Positions 1 to 9,841 of a stretch of 64,000 bases of DNA are shown one piece after another. Origin of the DNA: Neisseria zalophi (GTDB taxonomy: Bacteria > Pseudomonadota > Gammaproteobacteria > Burkholderiales > Neisseriaceae); NCBI RefSeq assembly GCF_008807015.1, contig NZ_CP031700.1, positions 496,001 to 560,000 of the forward strand. The letters are read 5' to 3'. The notes under the pieces were generated by a model that was not told the DNA's origin, searched no databases, and saw nothing but the letters and a program-made list of their open reading frames with translations. A program made the translations under genes and the position numbers. The number at the start of each line of letters is the position of its first letter. The first letter of the stretch is position 1.

Positions 1-741
1 GGCGTTTCGGTTTGGTTGGATGGCAAGGGCAAGGCTTTGGATATTCGTGTGCATGAAAAAGCATTTTCTGAAATTTCGGCACGTGCTCAGCAGGATAAAA
101 GCAGTTTGTTTATATGCGGTGTCGATCAGTTGGTTTTTGTATCGGCGGTGGGCGGATTGCATGCTATATGGTTGAAGGCGCAATTGATGACCAAATATGG
201 TTTGAGGCCGTCTGAAAGTAGAGGCAAATATTTGACGGTCGATTTCATACCTGATGAGCGACAACGTCTACAAGCCCGGATTGTGCCTATGGTTTGCGGT
301 AATCAGAAAAAACCACCCAATGGTTTGTTTCTGCATAAAAAGTCCGCTAAAAAGGCGTTGTCTATTTGGGCACAGGCATATGGGTTATGTCCTTCATCTT
401 TAGATCTTTTGCCGGTTACACTTGCGCAAGATGCGCCTTGCCCTGTCTATGTGGTGGGCAAATGTGAGGGTGATTGCATATCGGATGAAGGTGTCGATAT
501 CCAAAATCAGCGTATTGTGGCGCAGGCAAGTCGCTTGCCGGTTGTGGATTGGGGTAGTGCAAGAAAAGTGGAAATTGTGGAAACCGATGAGGTGTCTGGG
601 CGTTCTGTTGCTTTGTGCTGTGTGTCCGGAGCTTTGGCTTTGCCTGATGGGGCTTGGTATTTCGATGAAAGTCTGCCAGCTTTATTGAAAACCAAATTCA
701 AGCAAGGAAAGCATGTAGTAAGGGTTTTAGAGGCCGTCTGA
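1..741 (+). CDS. C-terminal part of an exonuclease/GIY-YIG (Cho/UvrC-like) nuclease, cut by window start
   Basis: The frame is open from base 1, so the true start lies outside the window; a TTG at 16 is only the first in-frame start-like codon. The visible part resembles the end of a UvrC/Cho-type GIY-YIG nuclease and what follows it: a GGLHAIWLKAQLMTK helix (residues about 45-60), then a cysteine-bearing stretch LCPSSLDLL ... CPVYVVGKCEGDC like the LC...GPCF...CxGxC region of DnaQ-GIY-YIG fusions. In that family an N-terminal DEDD exonuclease precedes the nuclease; that portion is not visible here. The stop TGA is supplied by an uptake sequence (731-742). The family call is by motif resemblance; exact substrate is unknown. 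Confidence 0.55.
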   Translation, partial: GVSVWLDGKGKALDIRVHEKAFSEISARAQQDKSSLFICGVDQLVFVSAVGGLHAIWLKAQLMTKYGLRPSESRGKYLTVDFIPDERQRLQARIVPMVCGNQKKPPNGLFLHKKSAKKALSIWAQAYGLCPSSLDLLPVTLAQDAPCPVYVVGKCEGDCISDEGVDIQNQRIVAQASRLPVVDWGSARKVEIVETDEVSGRSVALCCVSGALALPDGAWYFDESLPALLKTKFKQGKHVVRVLEAV

Positions 742-766
742 AATTGTGGATATTTTCAGACGGCCT
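731..766. terminator. Inverted uptake-sequence pair (hairpin terminator)
   Basis: AGGCCGTCTGAA at 731-742 faces its reverse complement at 755-766, with a 12-base loop. It forms a strong hairpin just after the nuclease gene. Its first half also contains that gene's stop codon. Confidence 0.7.
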
Positions 767-802
767 ATAGGTTGGTGCAACTTGTGAAAATGAAAGATAT
801 TT

Positions 803-1594
803 ATGCAAAACCCTAAGATTGTTTTTTTTGATATTGATGATACTTTGTATCGAAAATATACCGATACGCTGCGGCCCTCAGTGTTTGATGCGGTTCGTGC
901 ATTGAAAGCAAAAGGTATTATTGCAGCCATTGCAACGGGGCGGGCATATGTGGCGGTGCCGGAGAAAGTGCGTGAAGTGGTGGCAGCGGCAGATATAGAG
1001 CTGTTGCTCACGATCAACGGGCAATTTATTCGTTATCGTGGTGATGTGATAGAACAGAATCCGATGGATAAGGGCAAGATTGAAAAGATATGTGCTTATT
1101 TGGATAGTCGGTCGGTTCCGTATGCGTTTGTTGCTGATGATCAGATTGTGGTTTCGGAAGCCGCGCCGGTAGTTACTGAATCTATGTCGCATATTTTTTC
1201 TGGCTATACTGTGGATAAAGCGTTTTTCCATTCTCATGATGTTTTTCAGATGCTGGCTTTTTATGATGCTGGACATGAGCAGGAGATCGCTGAAGAGATG
1301 GCTTTATATGATTGCAAAACCGTGCGTTGGCATGAGTCATCTGTAGATATATTGAATAGCCAAGGTTCGAAGGCAAGCGGTATTCGTACGGCGGTGAAGC
1401 GCTTGGGTATAGATATGAGCGAGGTTATGGCGTTTGGCGATGGTTTGAATGATATTGAAATGCTTCAGACAGTTGGATTTGGTGTGGCGATGGGCAACGG
1501 CCATCCCGAAGTAAAAGCCGTTGCTGATTATATTTGCCCGACTGTGGAAGAAGACGGGGTGTATAACGGGTTAAAAGCATTGGGTGTGATATAG
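803..1594 (+). CDS. Cof-type HAD-IIB hydrolase (sugar-phosphate/nucleotide phosphatase)
   Basis: A 263-residue cytosolic HAD-superfamily phosphatase. Motif I is FFDIDDTLY near residue 8, with the nucleophile and acid/base aspartates. Motif II lies in IAAIATGRAY (about 40-49). The C-terminal motif AFGDGLNDIEML (about 212-223) is the metal-binding signature of the Cof/HAD-IIB group. The large cap between motifs II and III (roughly 85-180) is typical of this group. Length fits the family. Substrates in the family are sugar phosphates and related small molecules; the sequence does not say which. It stands alone between two short intergenic gaps. Confidence 0.85.
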   Translation: MQNPKIVFFDIDDTLYRKYTDTLRPSVFDAVRALKAKGIIAAIATGRAYVAVPEKVREVVAAADIELLLTINGQFIRYRGDVIEQNPMDKGKIEKICAYLDSRSVPYAFVADDQIVVSEAAPVVTESMSHIFSGYTVDKAFFHSHDVFQMLAFYDAGHEQEIAEEMALYDCKTVRWHESSVDILNSQGSKASGIRTAVKRLGIDMSEVMAFGDGLNDIEMLQTVGFGVAMGNGHPEVKAVADYICPTVEEDGVYNGLKALGVI

Positions 1595-1644
1595 CAGATA
1601 AATAACCTGTTAATTGAGTATTTTTTAAAAATTATTGTTATATA

Positions 1645-2151
1645 TTATGATTTTCTACGGTCGGCCATTTTTTTACCGATAGCAGCCAATTCTTTTTGTG
1701 GAATATGTTTGCCCATTTCGAATAAACGTTCTTCTATATTGAGGTGTGTATCGTAGTCGGCACAAAAACGCTGCAAGATATTATTTTTCAATTGGTAGTT
1801 CGGATCGGCTTCAAGTTTGGCGAATTCTTGTGATACCGCTGTCCAGTTGTTATGTAGGGTGTTGTGTTGTTTTAATAGTTGCTCGATATCCGGCTTTGCC
1901 TGTGGATAATATTGTAGCAATAATGGGAAAAAATCTTCTTCTTCGTCTTGATGATGCAAGGGGGCAGCGATATTGAAATAGCGGCTGATTTGATGGACGG
2001 CTTGTAAGGCGACATTATTGCAGCCGTTTTCATCGATGTATTCGGGCAGCTTGCCTATTTGGCTGCAAAAACGGCGTACCTTGCCATGGCAGGCATAGAG
2101 CATTTCGATGGGTTCGTTAAAAGTGGCGCTTTTTGTGTCGAATGGATTCAT
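1645..2151 (-). CDS. Hemerythrin HHE-domain protein
   Basis: 168 residues, soluble, no signal peptide. Metal-ligand pattern of a four-helix HHE/hemerythrin bundle is visible: H near residue 21 (ACHGKV), H-H-x-D-E-E-E-D (about 66-73), H-N-T-L-H (about 95-99) and Y-D-T-H-L-N-I-E-E (about 133-141). Such proteins bind a di-iron centre; related ones sense or store O2 or NO, or help iron-sulfur repair. The precise role is not shown. It is convergent with the HAD gene and reads away from ksgA. Confidence 0.8.
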   Translation of the reverse strand: MNPFDTKSATFNEPIEMLYACHGKVRRFCSQIGKLPEYIDENGCNNVALQAVHQISRYFNIAAPLHHQDEEEDFFPLLLQYYPQAKPDIEQLLKQHNTLHNNWTAVSQEFAKLEADPNYQLKNNILQRFCADYDTHLNIEERLFEMGKHIPQKELAAIGKKMADRRKS

Positions 2152-2265
2152 ATTGATGAACTCTATATTTAATTTAGGGTGATGATAGCTCTTTTTTGAA
2201 GTGTTGCCGACTGTCTGCAGGTGAAACCTTGTTAATATTTTATTCGAGCTTACGGGTTATGGATA

Positions 2266-2277
2266 AGGCCGTCTGAA
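2266..2277 (+). other. Single DNA uptake sequence upstream of ksgA
   Basis: One unpaired AGGCCGTCTGAA about 80 bases before the ksgA start. It represents the many single copies in the window, for example inside ksgA (near 2560), phrB (near 19435), rsmD (near 32258), fbpB (near 57603) and the heptosyltransferase gene (near 61680). These serve recognition of kin DNA during natural transformation. Confidence 0.85.
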
Positions 2278-2357
2278 AACGAGGATACAGCACGCACAGT
2301 TTGCTTTTTACGTTACAATACGTGCTTGAAACAGACTGAATATTATAGAAGCAGTAT

Positions 2358-3137
2358 ATGAAAGAACACAAAGCACGCAAGCGGTTCGGGCAGAATTTTT
2401 TGCAGGATACGCGCATTATTCATGACATTGTTAACGCCGTCCGTCCGCAGCCTGAAGATGTCGTGATTGAAATCGGCCCGGGCTTGGCCGCGATAACCGA
2501 GCCGTTAGCGGCCAAATTAAACAAACTGCATGTGATTGAGATAGACAGGGATATTGTCGGCCGTCTGAAAACTCTGCCTTTTGCCGATAAATTGGTGATC
2601 CATGAAGGTGACGTGCTGCAATTTGATTTTCATAGTGTAGCGGGTAAAAAGAAAATTGTAGGCAACCTGCCGTATAATATTTCTACGCCGTTGCTGTTTC
2701 GCCTGAGTGAAGTGGCTGATGATGTGACGGATATGCATTTTATGCTGCAAAAAGAAGTGGTCGAGCGCATGGTGGCTGAGCCTAAAACCAATGATTATGG
2801 CCGCCTGAGTGTGATGCTTCAGTATTTTTTTGATATGGAATTATTGATTGATGTGCCACCGGAAGCGTTTAGTCCGGCACCGAAAGTCGATTCGGCGGTG
2901 GTGCGGATGATTCCGGTGAAGCACCGTATCGGTGAGGCGCAAGATTTCAACCATTTTGCCAAATTGGTCAAACAGGCTTTTCATCAGCGTAGAAAAACCA
3001 TACGCAATAATTTAAAAGAATTGGCCGGCGATGATGATTTGCTTGCAGTAGGCATTTCTCCGCAAGATCGTGCGGAGCATATTGCGCCTGAGTTATATGT
3101 GGCTTTGAGCAATCATCTTGTTGCAAAGGCCGTCTGA
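2358..3137 (+). CDS. rsmA: 16S rRNA dimethyladenosine transferase RsmA/KsgA
   Basis: A 259-residue enzyme that dimethylates two adjacent adenines (A1518/A1519, E. coli numbering) near the 3' end of 16S rRNA during late 30S assembly, using S-adenosylmethionine. The N-terminus has the family signature K-R-F-G-Q-N-F-L (residues 8-15). The SAM-binding loop E-I-G-P-G-L-A (about 39-45) and the catalytic N-L-P-Y-N-I-S (about 103-109) are intact, and the C-terminal domain has H-Q-R-R-K-T. The stop codon falls inside an uptake sequence at its 3' end. The glnQ-type gene follows after 26 bases, so they may be cotranscribed. Confidence 0.97.
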   Translation: MKEHKARKRFGQNFLQDTRIIHDIVNAVRPQPEDVVIEIGPGLAAITEPLAAKLNKLHVIEIDRDIVGRLKTLPFADKLVIHEGDVLQFDFHSVAGKKKIVGNLPYNISTPLLFRLSEVADDVTDMHFMLQKEVVERMVAEPKTNDYGRLSVMLQYFFDMELLIDVPPEAFSPAPKVDSAVVRMIPVKHRIGEAQDFNHFAKLVKQAFHQRRKTIRNNLKELAGDDDLLAVGISPQDRAEHIAPELYVALSNHLVAKAV

Positions 3138-3163
3138 AAAAAAACGGAACAGATAAAACCATT

Positions 3164-3892
3164 ATGATTAAATTTAAAAACGTACATAAACACTTTAAAG
3201 ACCTGCATGTGATTAACGGGGTGAATTTGGAAGTGAAGCAGGGTGAGGTTGTGGTGGTTTGCGGCCCGTCCGGCAGTGGTAAATCTACTTTAATCCGTAC
3301 TGTTAACCAGCTTGAAACCATTGAAAGCGGTGAAATTTGGGTGGACGGCATGAATGTGGCCGACCCCAAAACCGATTTGAATAAAGTGCGTGAAGAAGTC
3401 GGTTTTGTATTTCAGGGCTTTAACCTTTATCCGCATTTGAGTGTGTTGGAAAATATTATTCTGGCGCCGATGAAAGTGAAGAAACAAAGCCGTGAGCAGG
3501 CAGAAAAAAAAGCGATGGAATTATTAGAGCGTGTAGGATTGTCACATAAAAAAGATGCTATGCCCGGCGAGCTTTCCGGTGGGCAGCAGCAGCGTGTTGC
3601 CATTGCCCGCGGCTTGGCGATGGAGCCGCGTGTGATGTTGTTTGACGAACCGACTTCGGCACTGGATCCTGAGATGGTCGGTGAAGTATTGAGGGTGATG
3701 AAAGATTTAGCTATGAGCGGCATGACCATGATGTGCGTTACGCATGAAATGGGTTTTGCACGTGAGGTAGCTGATCGGGTGATTTTTGTTGATCACGGAC
3801 AGATTATTGAAGAAGCGGAACCCGAAGAATTTTTTACTCATCCGAAACATGAACGGGCCAAGCAATTTTTGCAGCAGGTTATGAAACATTAA
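3164..3892 (+). CDS. glnQ: Polar amino-acid ABC transporter ATPase (GlnQ type)
   Basis: 242 residues, the ATP-hydrolysing subunit of a polar amino-acid importer. Walker A is GPSGSGKST (about 34-42), the Q-loop is FQGFNLYPH (about 79-87), the ABC signature is LSGGQQQR (about 135-142) and Walker B is [13 protein letters not shown] (about 155-167). The switch histidine is in [10 protein letters not shown], a phrase characteristic of the GlnQ/HisP group. No permease or binding-protein gene is adjacent, so the partners must be elsewhere. The specific amino acid cannot be read from the ATPase; the symbol marks the family. Confidence 0.85.
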   Translation: MIKFKNVHKHFKDLHVINGVNLEVKQGEVVVVCGPSGSGKSTLIRTVNQLETIESGEIWVDGMNVADPKTDLNKVREEVGFVFQGFNLYPHLSVLENIILAPMKVKKQSREQAEKKAMELLERVGLSHKKDAMPGELSGGQQQRVAIARGLAMEPRVMLFDEPTSALDPEMVGEVLRVMKDLAMSGMTMMCVTHEMGFAREVADRVIFVDHGQIIEEAEPEEFFTHPKHERAKQFLQQVMKH

Positions 3893-4182
3893 GTTTATGT
3901 TGGGGTATGGATAAGGACCGAAAAAACACTTAAAAAAGTTATGACATCAGGTTTGTTTATCGTAAGCTTCATTTTATGTAAAACTTACTGTTTTCTATAG
4001 ACTGTCGGTTTTTATGGGGAATCAATAATATTATTTATTTGCTAGATAGCTATAACCATTTTGTACTATTTTTTTATAGCATATATAATAATTTTATTTG
4101 AATATACGTTGATATAGGAAATCAAAAATACTTATTTCAGTTTGGCTTATAATATGCTTTCTGAAAAGGATTTAATAATAAA

Positions 4183-6003
4183 ATGAAAAAGTTATTGTAT
4201 TTTTTTACTACGCTATTCACAATACTGATACTGGCCGGTAATGCTTATGCCGAGGTTGATGCTTCTAAGCTCCTGCCTGTTGAAAAAGCTTTTATACCGC
4301 AGGTTAATGTTGCCGATGAGGGTATTAACGTTCAGTTTGCTATTGCCGATGGTTATTATCTCTATCAGTCGAAAATTATGGTCGAGACTGAACCGAGCGG
4401 CTTATTTGGTGACGGACAATTTAGCCCCGGTGAAGAAAAAGAAGATGAGTTTTTTGGTAAGCAAAAGGTGTATCACCATGCCGCCCAAATAAACTGGCCT
4501 TATCAAAATCCACAAACGGTAGGCAATTACCGCTTGATTGTGAAATATCAAGGTTGTGCGGAAGTGGGTGTGTGCTATCCGCCGACTGAAAGTACTTTTA
4601 ATATTAATAGTAGCGGCTTATACCAACCGGCCGTCGATACACAGGATGGTGCTAACAACCGCTTTCTAAATTCGGCTGTTTCAGACAGCTCTAATATAAA
4701 TCCGACAGAAAGTAGTACGGTGCAAAACCGCTTTAAACTTTCTTGGGATACTTTAAACGCCAATTTATTGGCGTTTTTTCTAGCAGGGATAGGTTTAAGT
4801 TTTACCGCTTGTATGTATCCTTTGCTGCCTATTGTTTCCAGTATTGTTGTCGGTGATAAAAAAGCCGGAAAAGGCCGTGCATTTGCGCTTTCTATGGTTT
4901 ATGTTCAGGGCTTGGCGTTAACCTATACGATAGTTGGTGTTTTTGCCGGGTTAACCGGTGCGTTGTTGACAGTATGGTTGCAACAGTCGTGGGTTGTGCT
5001 TGCCGCTTCGGCCATTATGGTATTGTTGGCATTGTCGATGTTCGGCGTATTCACGTTGCAGTTGCCGGCTACGGTGCAAGGCTACTTTCAAGAGCGGAGC
5101 AGTAAACTTAGCGGCGGTAAAATGGTGTCTGTTTTTGTGATGGGCATGCTTTCTGCCTTGATTGTCGGCCCTTGTGTGGCGCCGCCATTGGCCTTTGCTT
5201 TGGGTTATATCGGGCAGACCGGTGACGGAGTATTGGGCGGGTTGGCTTTGTATGTACTCGCGCTCGGTACAGGTGTGCCGTTGGTGTTGATTGGTACGTT
5301 TGGTGGTCATATCCTGCCTAAAGCAGGTAGTTGGATGAATGGTATTAAGTATGCATTCGGCTTTATTCTGTTGGCTGTAGCAGTTTATTTGGCTACTCCT
5401 TATCTACCATACGGTTTTGTGATTGCACTTTATACATTATTGATGCTAGTGCCTGCATTATGGTTGTTGGTGAATGTGATGAAATCATCAGGCCGTCTGA
5501 AAGCTGTATCTGCGGTATTGGGCGGTGTTTTACTTGTAAGTAGTGTGTGGTTTGCATATAGAAGTGCAGAGCAGCAAACAACAACTTTGCACCATTTTCT
5601 GACATTAATTCCGCCTACATCAGAAACTGTTGCAGGGGATAAGCATGAAAATATATATGCAGATGCTTCGTTATTAAAAGCGGCTATGCAGCAGGCTTTA
5701 AAAGACAATCCTGATAAACCTGTTATGCTTGATTTTTATGCAGACTGGTGTATTAGCTGTAAAGAAATGGCTGCCTACACATTGAATCAATCTCAGGTGC
5801 AGGATGCTGTTGATATGAGTCGCTTTTTCCAAATAGACGTTACAGATAATACACCCGAACATCAGGCTTTATTAAAAGAATACGGTTTATTCGGGCCACC
5901 GGGGATTTTTATTATTCATGCTGATGGCAGCCGTAGTGATGCATTATTGGGCTTTGTGAAACCGGATGCTTTTGTAGAATGGTATCGGCAGAACGAAAAA
6001 TAA
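4183..6003 (+). CDS. dsbD: Thiol:disulfide interchange protein DsbD
   Basis: A 606-residue inner-membrane protein that carries electrons from cytosolic thioredoxin to periplasmic disulfide isomerases and cytochrome c maturation. Order of parts: Sec signal peptide (1-23, ending NAYA-E); periplasmic alpha domain with cysteines in GCAEVGVCYPP (about 126-136); a transmembrane beta domain with the redox cysteines in TACMYPLLP and GPCVAPPLAF; and a C-terminal thioredoxin-like gamma domain with WCISC (about 523-527). All three cysteine pairs are present. The 290-base gap upstream is AT-rich and holds no gene. Confidence 0.96.
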   Translation: MKKLLYFFTTLFTILILAGNAYAEVDASKLLPVEKAFIPQVNVADEGINVQFAIADGYYLYQSKIMVETEPSGLFGDGQFSPGEEKEDEFFGKQKVYHHAAQINWPYQNPQTVGNYRLIVKYQGCAEVGVCYPPTESTFNINSSGLYQPAVDTQDGANNRFLNSAVSDSSNINPTESSTVQNRFKLSWDTLNANLLAFFLAGIGLSFTACMYPLLPIVSSIVVGDKKAGKGRAFALSMVYVQGLALTYTIVGVFAGLTGALLTVWLQQSWVVLAASAIMVLLALSMFGVFTLQLPATVQGYFQERSSKLSGGKMVSVFVMGMLSALIVGPCVAPPLAFALGYIGQTGDGVLGGLALYVLALGTGVPLVLIGTFGGHILPKAGSWMNGIKYAFGFILLAVAVYLATPYLPYGFVIALYTLLMLVPALWLLVNVMKSSGRLKAVSAVLGGVLLVSSVWFAYRSAEQQTTTLHHFLTLIPPTSETVAGDKHENIYADASLLKAAMQQALKDNPDKPVMLDFYADWCISCKEMAAYTLNQSQVQDAVDMSRFFQIDVTDNTPEHQALLKEYGLFGPPGIFIIHADGSRSDALLGFVKPDAFVEWYRQNEK

Positions 6004-6015
6004 TGATTGCTCTTT

Positions 6016-6047
6016 AAGCCAAATAGCGCTGCTGTTTGGCTTATTTT
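6016..6047 (+). terminator. Intrinsic terminator of dsbD
   Basis: AAGCCAAA (6016-6023) pairs with TTTGGCTT (6035-6042), followed by ATTTTATT, twelve bases after the dsbD stop. Confidence 0.65.
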
Positions 6048-6121
6048 ATTAATTATGCCTAATCAATATTGGGGATTGTTTGAGTCAGATTAGATTCATT
6101 GTTAATGTCAATATGAGTAAA

Positions 6122-6156
6122 AAAAGCCGTCTGAAAGTTACGTTCAGACGGCTTTT
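6122..6156. terminator. Uptake-sequence hairpin between convergent dsbD and beta-helix gene
   Basis: AAAAGCCGTCTGAA and its reverse complement with a short spacer. It lies between two convergent genes and can terminate from both sides. Confidence 0.7.
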
Positions 6157-6182
6157 ACGATGGAAAGCTTAAGGATTAGGAT

Positions 6183-9100
6183 TTACATAATGTATGCAGG
6201 TGCTTCATTTTGCATGTATTCATCTTGTATATCCCATGATTGTGCGTATGTCATTATATTTGCATCATTAGCAGGAATAGCATGAGAGGGTACACCCAAT
6301 ACACCGGATAATTCCAAAGCCGGAGCCGATAATAAATCATGCAAATCGGGCATGTTTGCCGTATCCGTATCGAAAGTATGATCATTATCGGCTTGTTGTA
6401 ATACAACAGATTCCGAACGGTCGATAGTGTGGATATCATGCTCGGTATTTAGCGGTTTCCCGGCAATAGTATCCGTACCGATATCCCAATCTGTTGCCGA
6501 AACAGTATCCTCAACGTCGGGTGTGGCACCGGCAGCCGGTTTGGCTGCTTGCCCTTCTTTGGGTAATGTTTGGGTATTGTGGGTATTATCGTCGGCATGG
6601 ACATTGGCATTGCTGCGCTCAACCCAGTTTTTATACAAGGGTGTCGTTAAATCGGTAAAGATATCGTTACCGGTCACATCCAAGTCGGGTGTGTCGTTGA
6701 GGTGGCGGCCAAGCAAACTGATGATAGGCTTATCCATTTTTCCGTGCAGTTCGAAGCGGTTATTGGTGACGAGATAAGACTCTGCATTACCAATCATTTG
6801 AATTCCTTCAATACTGCCGTCTGAATGCTGCCGTATTTTAATGCTGTTATTATCAACTGTTACAGATCCGTGAAGATTACCATCATGGTTGTAGTCATTG
6901 ATAAAAATAGGCATAGCTCCTTTTGTTATCGTACCAATATTTATTTTATTATCAGAGATATCTATTGTGGCAGAGCCACTGCCTTTTATACCGGTTTTTG
7001 ATTGGGTATTATTGATAATTGCAATAGCATATTTACTAGAAGTTCCCTCAATAATATTTCCTGTTATATCAAGTTGATAGTCCATTTTGTTTTCATGGTT
7101 GCGGAATTCAATACCGTAGGTTTGGTATGAGTCTTTATATACATCCAGACCTTTAATGACATTCCCTGTAATTTTGAATGATCCATCTTCTGTATGATTA
7201 AAGTCTCTAAATTGGGTATTGGTTTGTAGCTGAATACCGGAATAGCCGTGGTATTTATATTCTGGATTGTCATCTACAGGTAGGCGGAAAGATGGAGTTG
7301 GTGAAATGGTATTATTGGTAATTGTAACCGCATCCATAGGAAATAGGCGGTTATAGACGGCAATACCATATAGACGATCACCAATTGATGTATTGTTTTC
7401 AATGACAATATTGTCACCATCATGTACATCCAAGCCTTTACGGTAGTTATAGTAGGTTTTATTGTTGGTAAATGTAATACCGTAGTTATAGCTGCCGGCC
7501 ATACTTGCAATACCATAGCCTGTTCCGCCATCTGCTTTATGGCCGTTCCAAGAGAGTGTGTTCCCATCAGCGATAAAGTCTTTTTGATAGGAAATTAAGA
7601 CACCTGCGACACGGTTGTGATGTAGGTAGCTGTCAATAATACGGTTATTTTCTCCTAAAGGCAGATGCTCATAATGTTCGTCTACTTCATTGCGGATGAG
7701 TCTGGCTTTATAGGTTCTACCGATATTGCTATGCGGGTCGGGTTGCAATGTCTGTGTCGAGGTAAAGTAAACACCGGCACGGTTGGCACCTGATACTTCT
7801 ACTTTGCTGATTAAAGTATGATCGGCATCATTAACCAAAATACCGCTGACTTTGCCGAAATAGCTCTCGCCCTTCCGGTAGAAATCGGGATTGGTGTATT
7901 TGACGGATAGATCCGCAATGGTTTTGTGGTTTTGCCCGTCAATCAGAATGCCTGCATATTCGCGTATATCGTCCTCATTGGAGTTAGAGTTGAAGATACC
8001 TTTTTGCGCTTTATTAAAAGAAACGAGCGTTTTACCTCTACCATCACCAAATAAGCCTGTGACACCAGAATTATCCTGATTCAATACAATTTGATCGGAA
8101 ATATAAAGATTGCCACTTAAATATACGGCGGCATTTTCTTTATGGGCAGCATTAAGGGCAGCATTAATGGCACGCAGGCTATCTTGCCGTCCGGTCGGAT
8201 CGGTACCGAATTGGGCGGCGTCAATATATTTACCGTATACGGGATGGTTGTAAAGATAATAATTGCCATAGTTTCCAGTTTGATAAATAGGTGCTGCAGC
8301 AGCATTTTCAGTGTTTGTTGCAAGGTTTTCTACGATATTTTCAGCTTCAGATGACTGTTGTGATGTAGCTTCTTGTTCTTTATTTTTTGTTTCGAAAATG
8401 TTTTCTGTGTTAGAAAGTTGATTGGCTGCTTTTGTGTCAGGTTTAACCAAAGCTGTGGGCTGGGTGTCTTCTGAGGTAGCAGCATTATCTGTTTCAGCAT
8501 CTTTCGACTGGGCAGCGTTAACTGTTTCCGCCTGACTTTGTGTATCAACTTCGGATAGCAGAGTTAATGTGTTTTCTTGTTCAAGATTTTGTTTATCAAA
8601 TGTTTTTTCTATTGTTGAAGGCTGATCGACCGCTTCATTTGTCGGCTTTATTGTAACGGAAGATTCGGTTGGCTCTGAAGTTATCTTATTACTTTTAGTT
8701 ATTGATGGTTGAACAGCGGCATCTTCTTTGAATTGTGACGGAACAGCTATTTCAGACGGCTTAGATTTAGAAGGTACATTGATAACTTTTGTGTCGTTAT
8801 TGTTGGATGAACCGCTACCACCGCCACTACCGGCTAATGCACCCACTAAGCCCGCGCCAACCAAACCGCCAAGAGCGAGGTGCATTTTATTGCCACCTGT
8901 TGGTTGTTGAGGTGTATGGATAGCAACTTCTTCGGCTAATTGGGTTTCTTGTGTTGTTTGAACAGTATATTCTTGAGTATTACCGGATGCATAAAAGCCG
9001 ATAGGCAGGCTGTTGTTTACCAGCTCAGGATAGTAAGCATAATAATTTTTAATAACAACATCAGGCGTCTCAGTAGTAGAGTCTGCCGTTTGAATATATA

Positions 9101-9293
9101 AGTCGTTACCGTTTCGGGTAAATTCGAGGTTATCAGGCATTAAACCGGTTTGGGTATCTGTCAAACTGTAGTGTGCCTGCTCGAAAGCTTGTATATAAAC
9201 AGGTTGTCCTGAGTTGGGATGAACAGAGTGCAGTATAGTATCTGATGAGTTGCTGTTATTTTTGCCTATGGCAATCATGATTGGGTTTGACAT
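6183..9293 (-). CDS. Large secreted-type beta-helix protein with BapA-like N-terminus
   Basis: 1036 residues. There is no Sec signal peptide. Residues 1-135 resemble the BapA/LapF-type prefix domain (N-G-N-D-L-Y-I near 61-67, then a VVIKNYYAY segment). A glycine-rich hydrophobic stretch (about 138-160) and an S/T/E/Q-rich low-complexity linker (about 165-340) follow. From about 345 to 890 is a right-handed beta-helix starting with a Pectate_lyase_3-like YGKYIDAAQFGTDPTG ... AAVYLSG and many N-N-T/G-N turns. The acidic C-terminus has LHDLLSAPALELSGVL, reminiscent of type I secretion targets. A D-x-H in YRKGLDVHD (about 620) is at a place comparable to the catalytic D-P-H of mannuronan C5-epimerases. 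I infer a type-I-secreted surface or polysaccharide-active protein; no transporter lies nearby. A paralogue is at 53304-55475. Confidence 0.7.
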   Translation of the reverse strand: MSNPIMIAIGKNNSNSSDTILHSVHPNSGQPVYIQAFEQAHYSLTDTQTGLMPDNLEFTRNGNDLYIQTADSTTETPDVVIKNYYAYYPELVNNSLPIGFYASGNTQEYTVQTTQETQLAEEVAIHTPQQPTGGNKMHLALGGLVGAGLVGALAGSGGGSGSSNNNDTKVINVPSKSKPSEIAVPSQFKEDAAVQPSITKSNKITSEPTESSVTIKPTNEAVDQPSTIEKTFDKQNLEQENTLTLLSEVDTQSQAETVNAAQSKDAETDNAATSEDTQPTALVKPDTKAANQLSNTENIFETKNKEQEATSQQSSEAENIVENLATNTENAAAAPIYQTGNYGNYYLYNHPVYGKYIDAAQFGTDPTGRQDSLRAINAALNAAHKENAAVYLSGNLYISDQIVLNQDNSGVTGLFGDGRGKTLVSFNKAQKGIFNSNSNEDDIREYAGILIDGQNHKTIADLSVKYTNPDFYRKGESYFGKVSGILVNDADHTLISKVEVSGANRAGVYFTSTQTLQPDPHSNIGRTYKARLIRNEVDEHYEHLPLGENNRIIDSYLHHNRVAGVLISYQKDFIADGNTLSWNGHKADGGTGYGIASMAGSYNYGITFTNNKTYYNYRKGLDVHDGDNIVIENNTSIGDRLYGIAVYNRLFPMDAVTITNNTISPTPSFRLPVDDNPEYKYHGYSGIQLQTNTQFRDFNHTEDGSFKITGNVIKGLDVYKDSYQTYGIEFRNHENKMDYQLDITGNIIEGTSSKYAIAIINNTQSKTGIKGSGSATIDISDNKINIGTITKGAMPIFINDYNHDGNLHGSVTVDNNSIKIRQHSDGSIEGIQMIGNAESYLVTNNRFELHGKMDKPIISLLGRHLNDTPDLDVTGNDIFTDLTTPLYKNWVERSNANVHADDNTHNTQTLPKEGQAAKPAAGATPDVEDTVSATDWDIGTDTIAGKPLNTEHDIHTIDRSESVVLQQADNDHTFDTDTANMPDLHDLLSAPALELSGVLGVPSHAIPANDANIMTYAQSWDIQDEYMQNEAPAYIM

Positions 9294-9841
9294 TTTTTAG
9301 TTTCCGTAATGTTGTTAATCGTTTTTTTATGTTGTGGTTTTTTGTTTTCTTATGTGCCGCTATGGATAAACAATCGGTGCTTTATTTATTTTTTTGTCAT
9401 GATTAGATTTTTTTAAATTATTAAAAGATCTCCTTTCTTAATATTATTTAACTTTATAGATAATTGATTTTTATATAATTAATAAATTTATTTACATATA
9501 TTAAATATAACTTATATTATTTTTTCGAAATTTATCATTTATGATAAAATCATGCAAATATTTATATGGTATTTGTGATTAGATATACATTTTATGCAAC
9601 AGTAATTAATTTTTTAGTGTGAATATGTAAAGAGTAGGCCTAATAAATAAAGCACAGTTAGTTGATAGTAGGAACGGCTTGAAATTTTGATAAATAAAAG
9701 ATATTTGTTTTTTGTATTTGTTATAGGCTATTGGTTGATTATTAATTTTGATAAAAATATATAAGGCCGTCTGAATACTAAGTTTTCAGACGGCCTTAAT
9801 TCCCCTACAATAACGAAAATTTATTTTAGAGAGATTAAATA
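9294..9841. other. AT-rich intergenic region between divergent genes
   Basis: About 550 bases with no convincing open frame. It is very AT-rich from about 9410 to 9560, and must carry the divergent promoters of the beta-helix gene and the S49 peptidase gene. An uptake-sequence hairpin closes it at 9763-9797. I could not pick a single promoter with confidence. Confidence 0.6.
9763..9797. terminator. Uptake-sequence hairpin upstream of the S49 peptidase gene
   Basis: AAGGCCGTCTGAA and TTCAGACGGCCTT form a perfect inverted pair 45 bases before the next start codon. Its position before a gene, not after one, is unusual for a terminator. Confidence 0.6.

Noticed and set aside
16..22. TTG near base 16 as true start of the first gene
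   Set aside because: The frame is open to base 1 and the visible protein lacks its N-terminal domains, so the start must lie outside the window.
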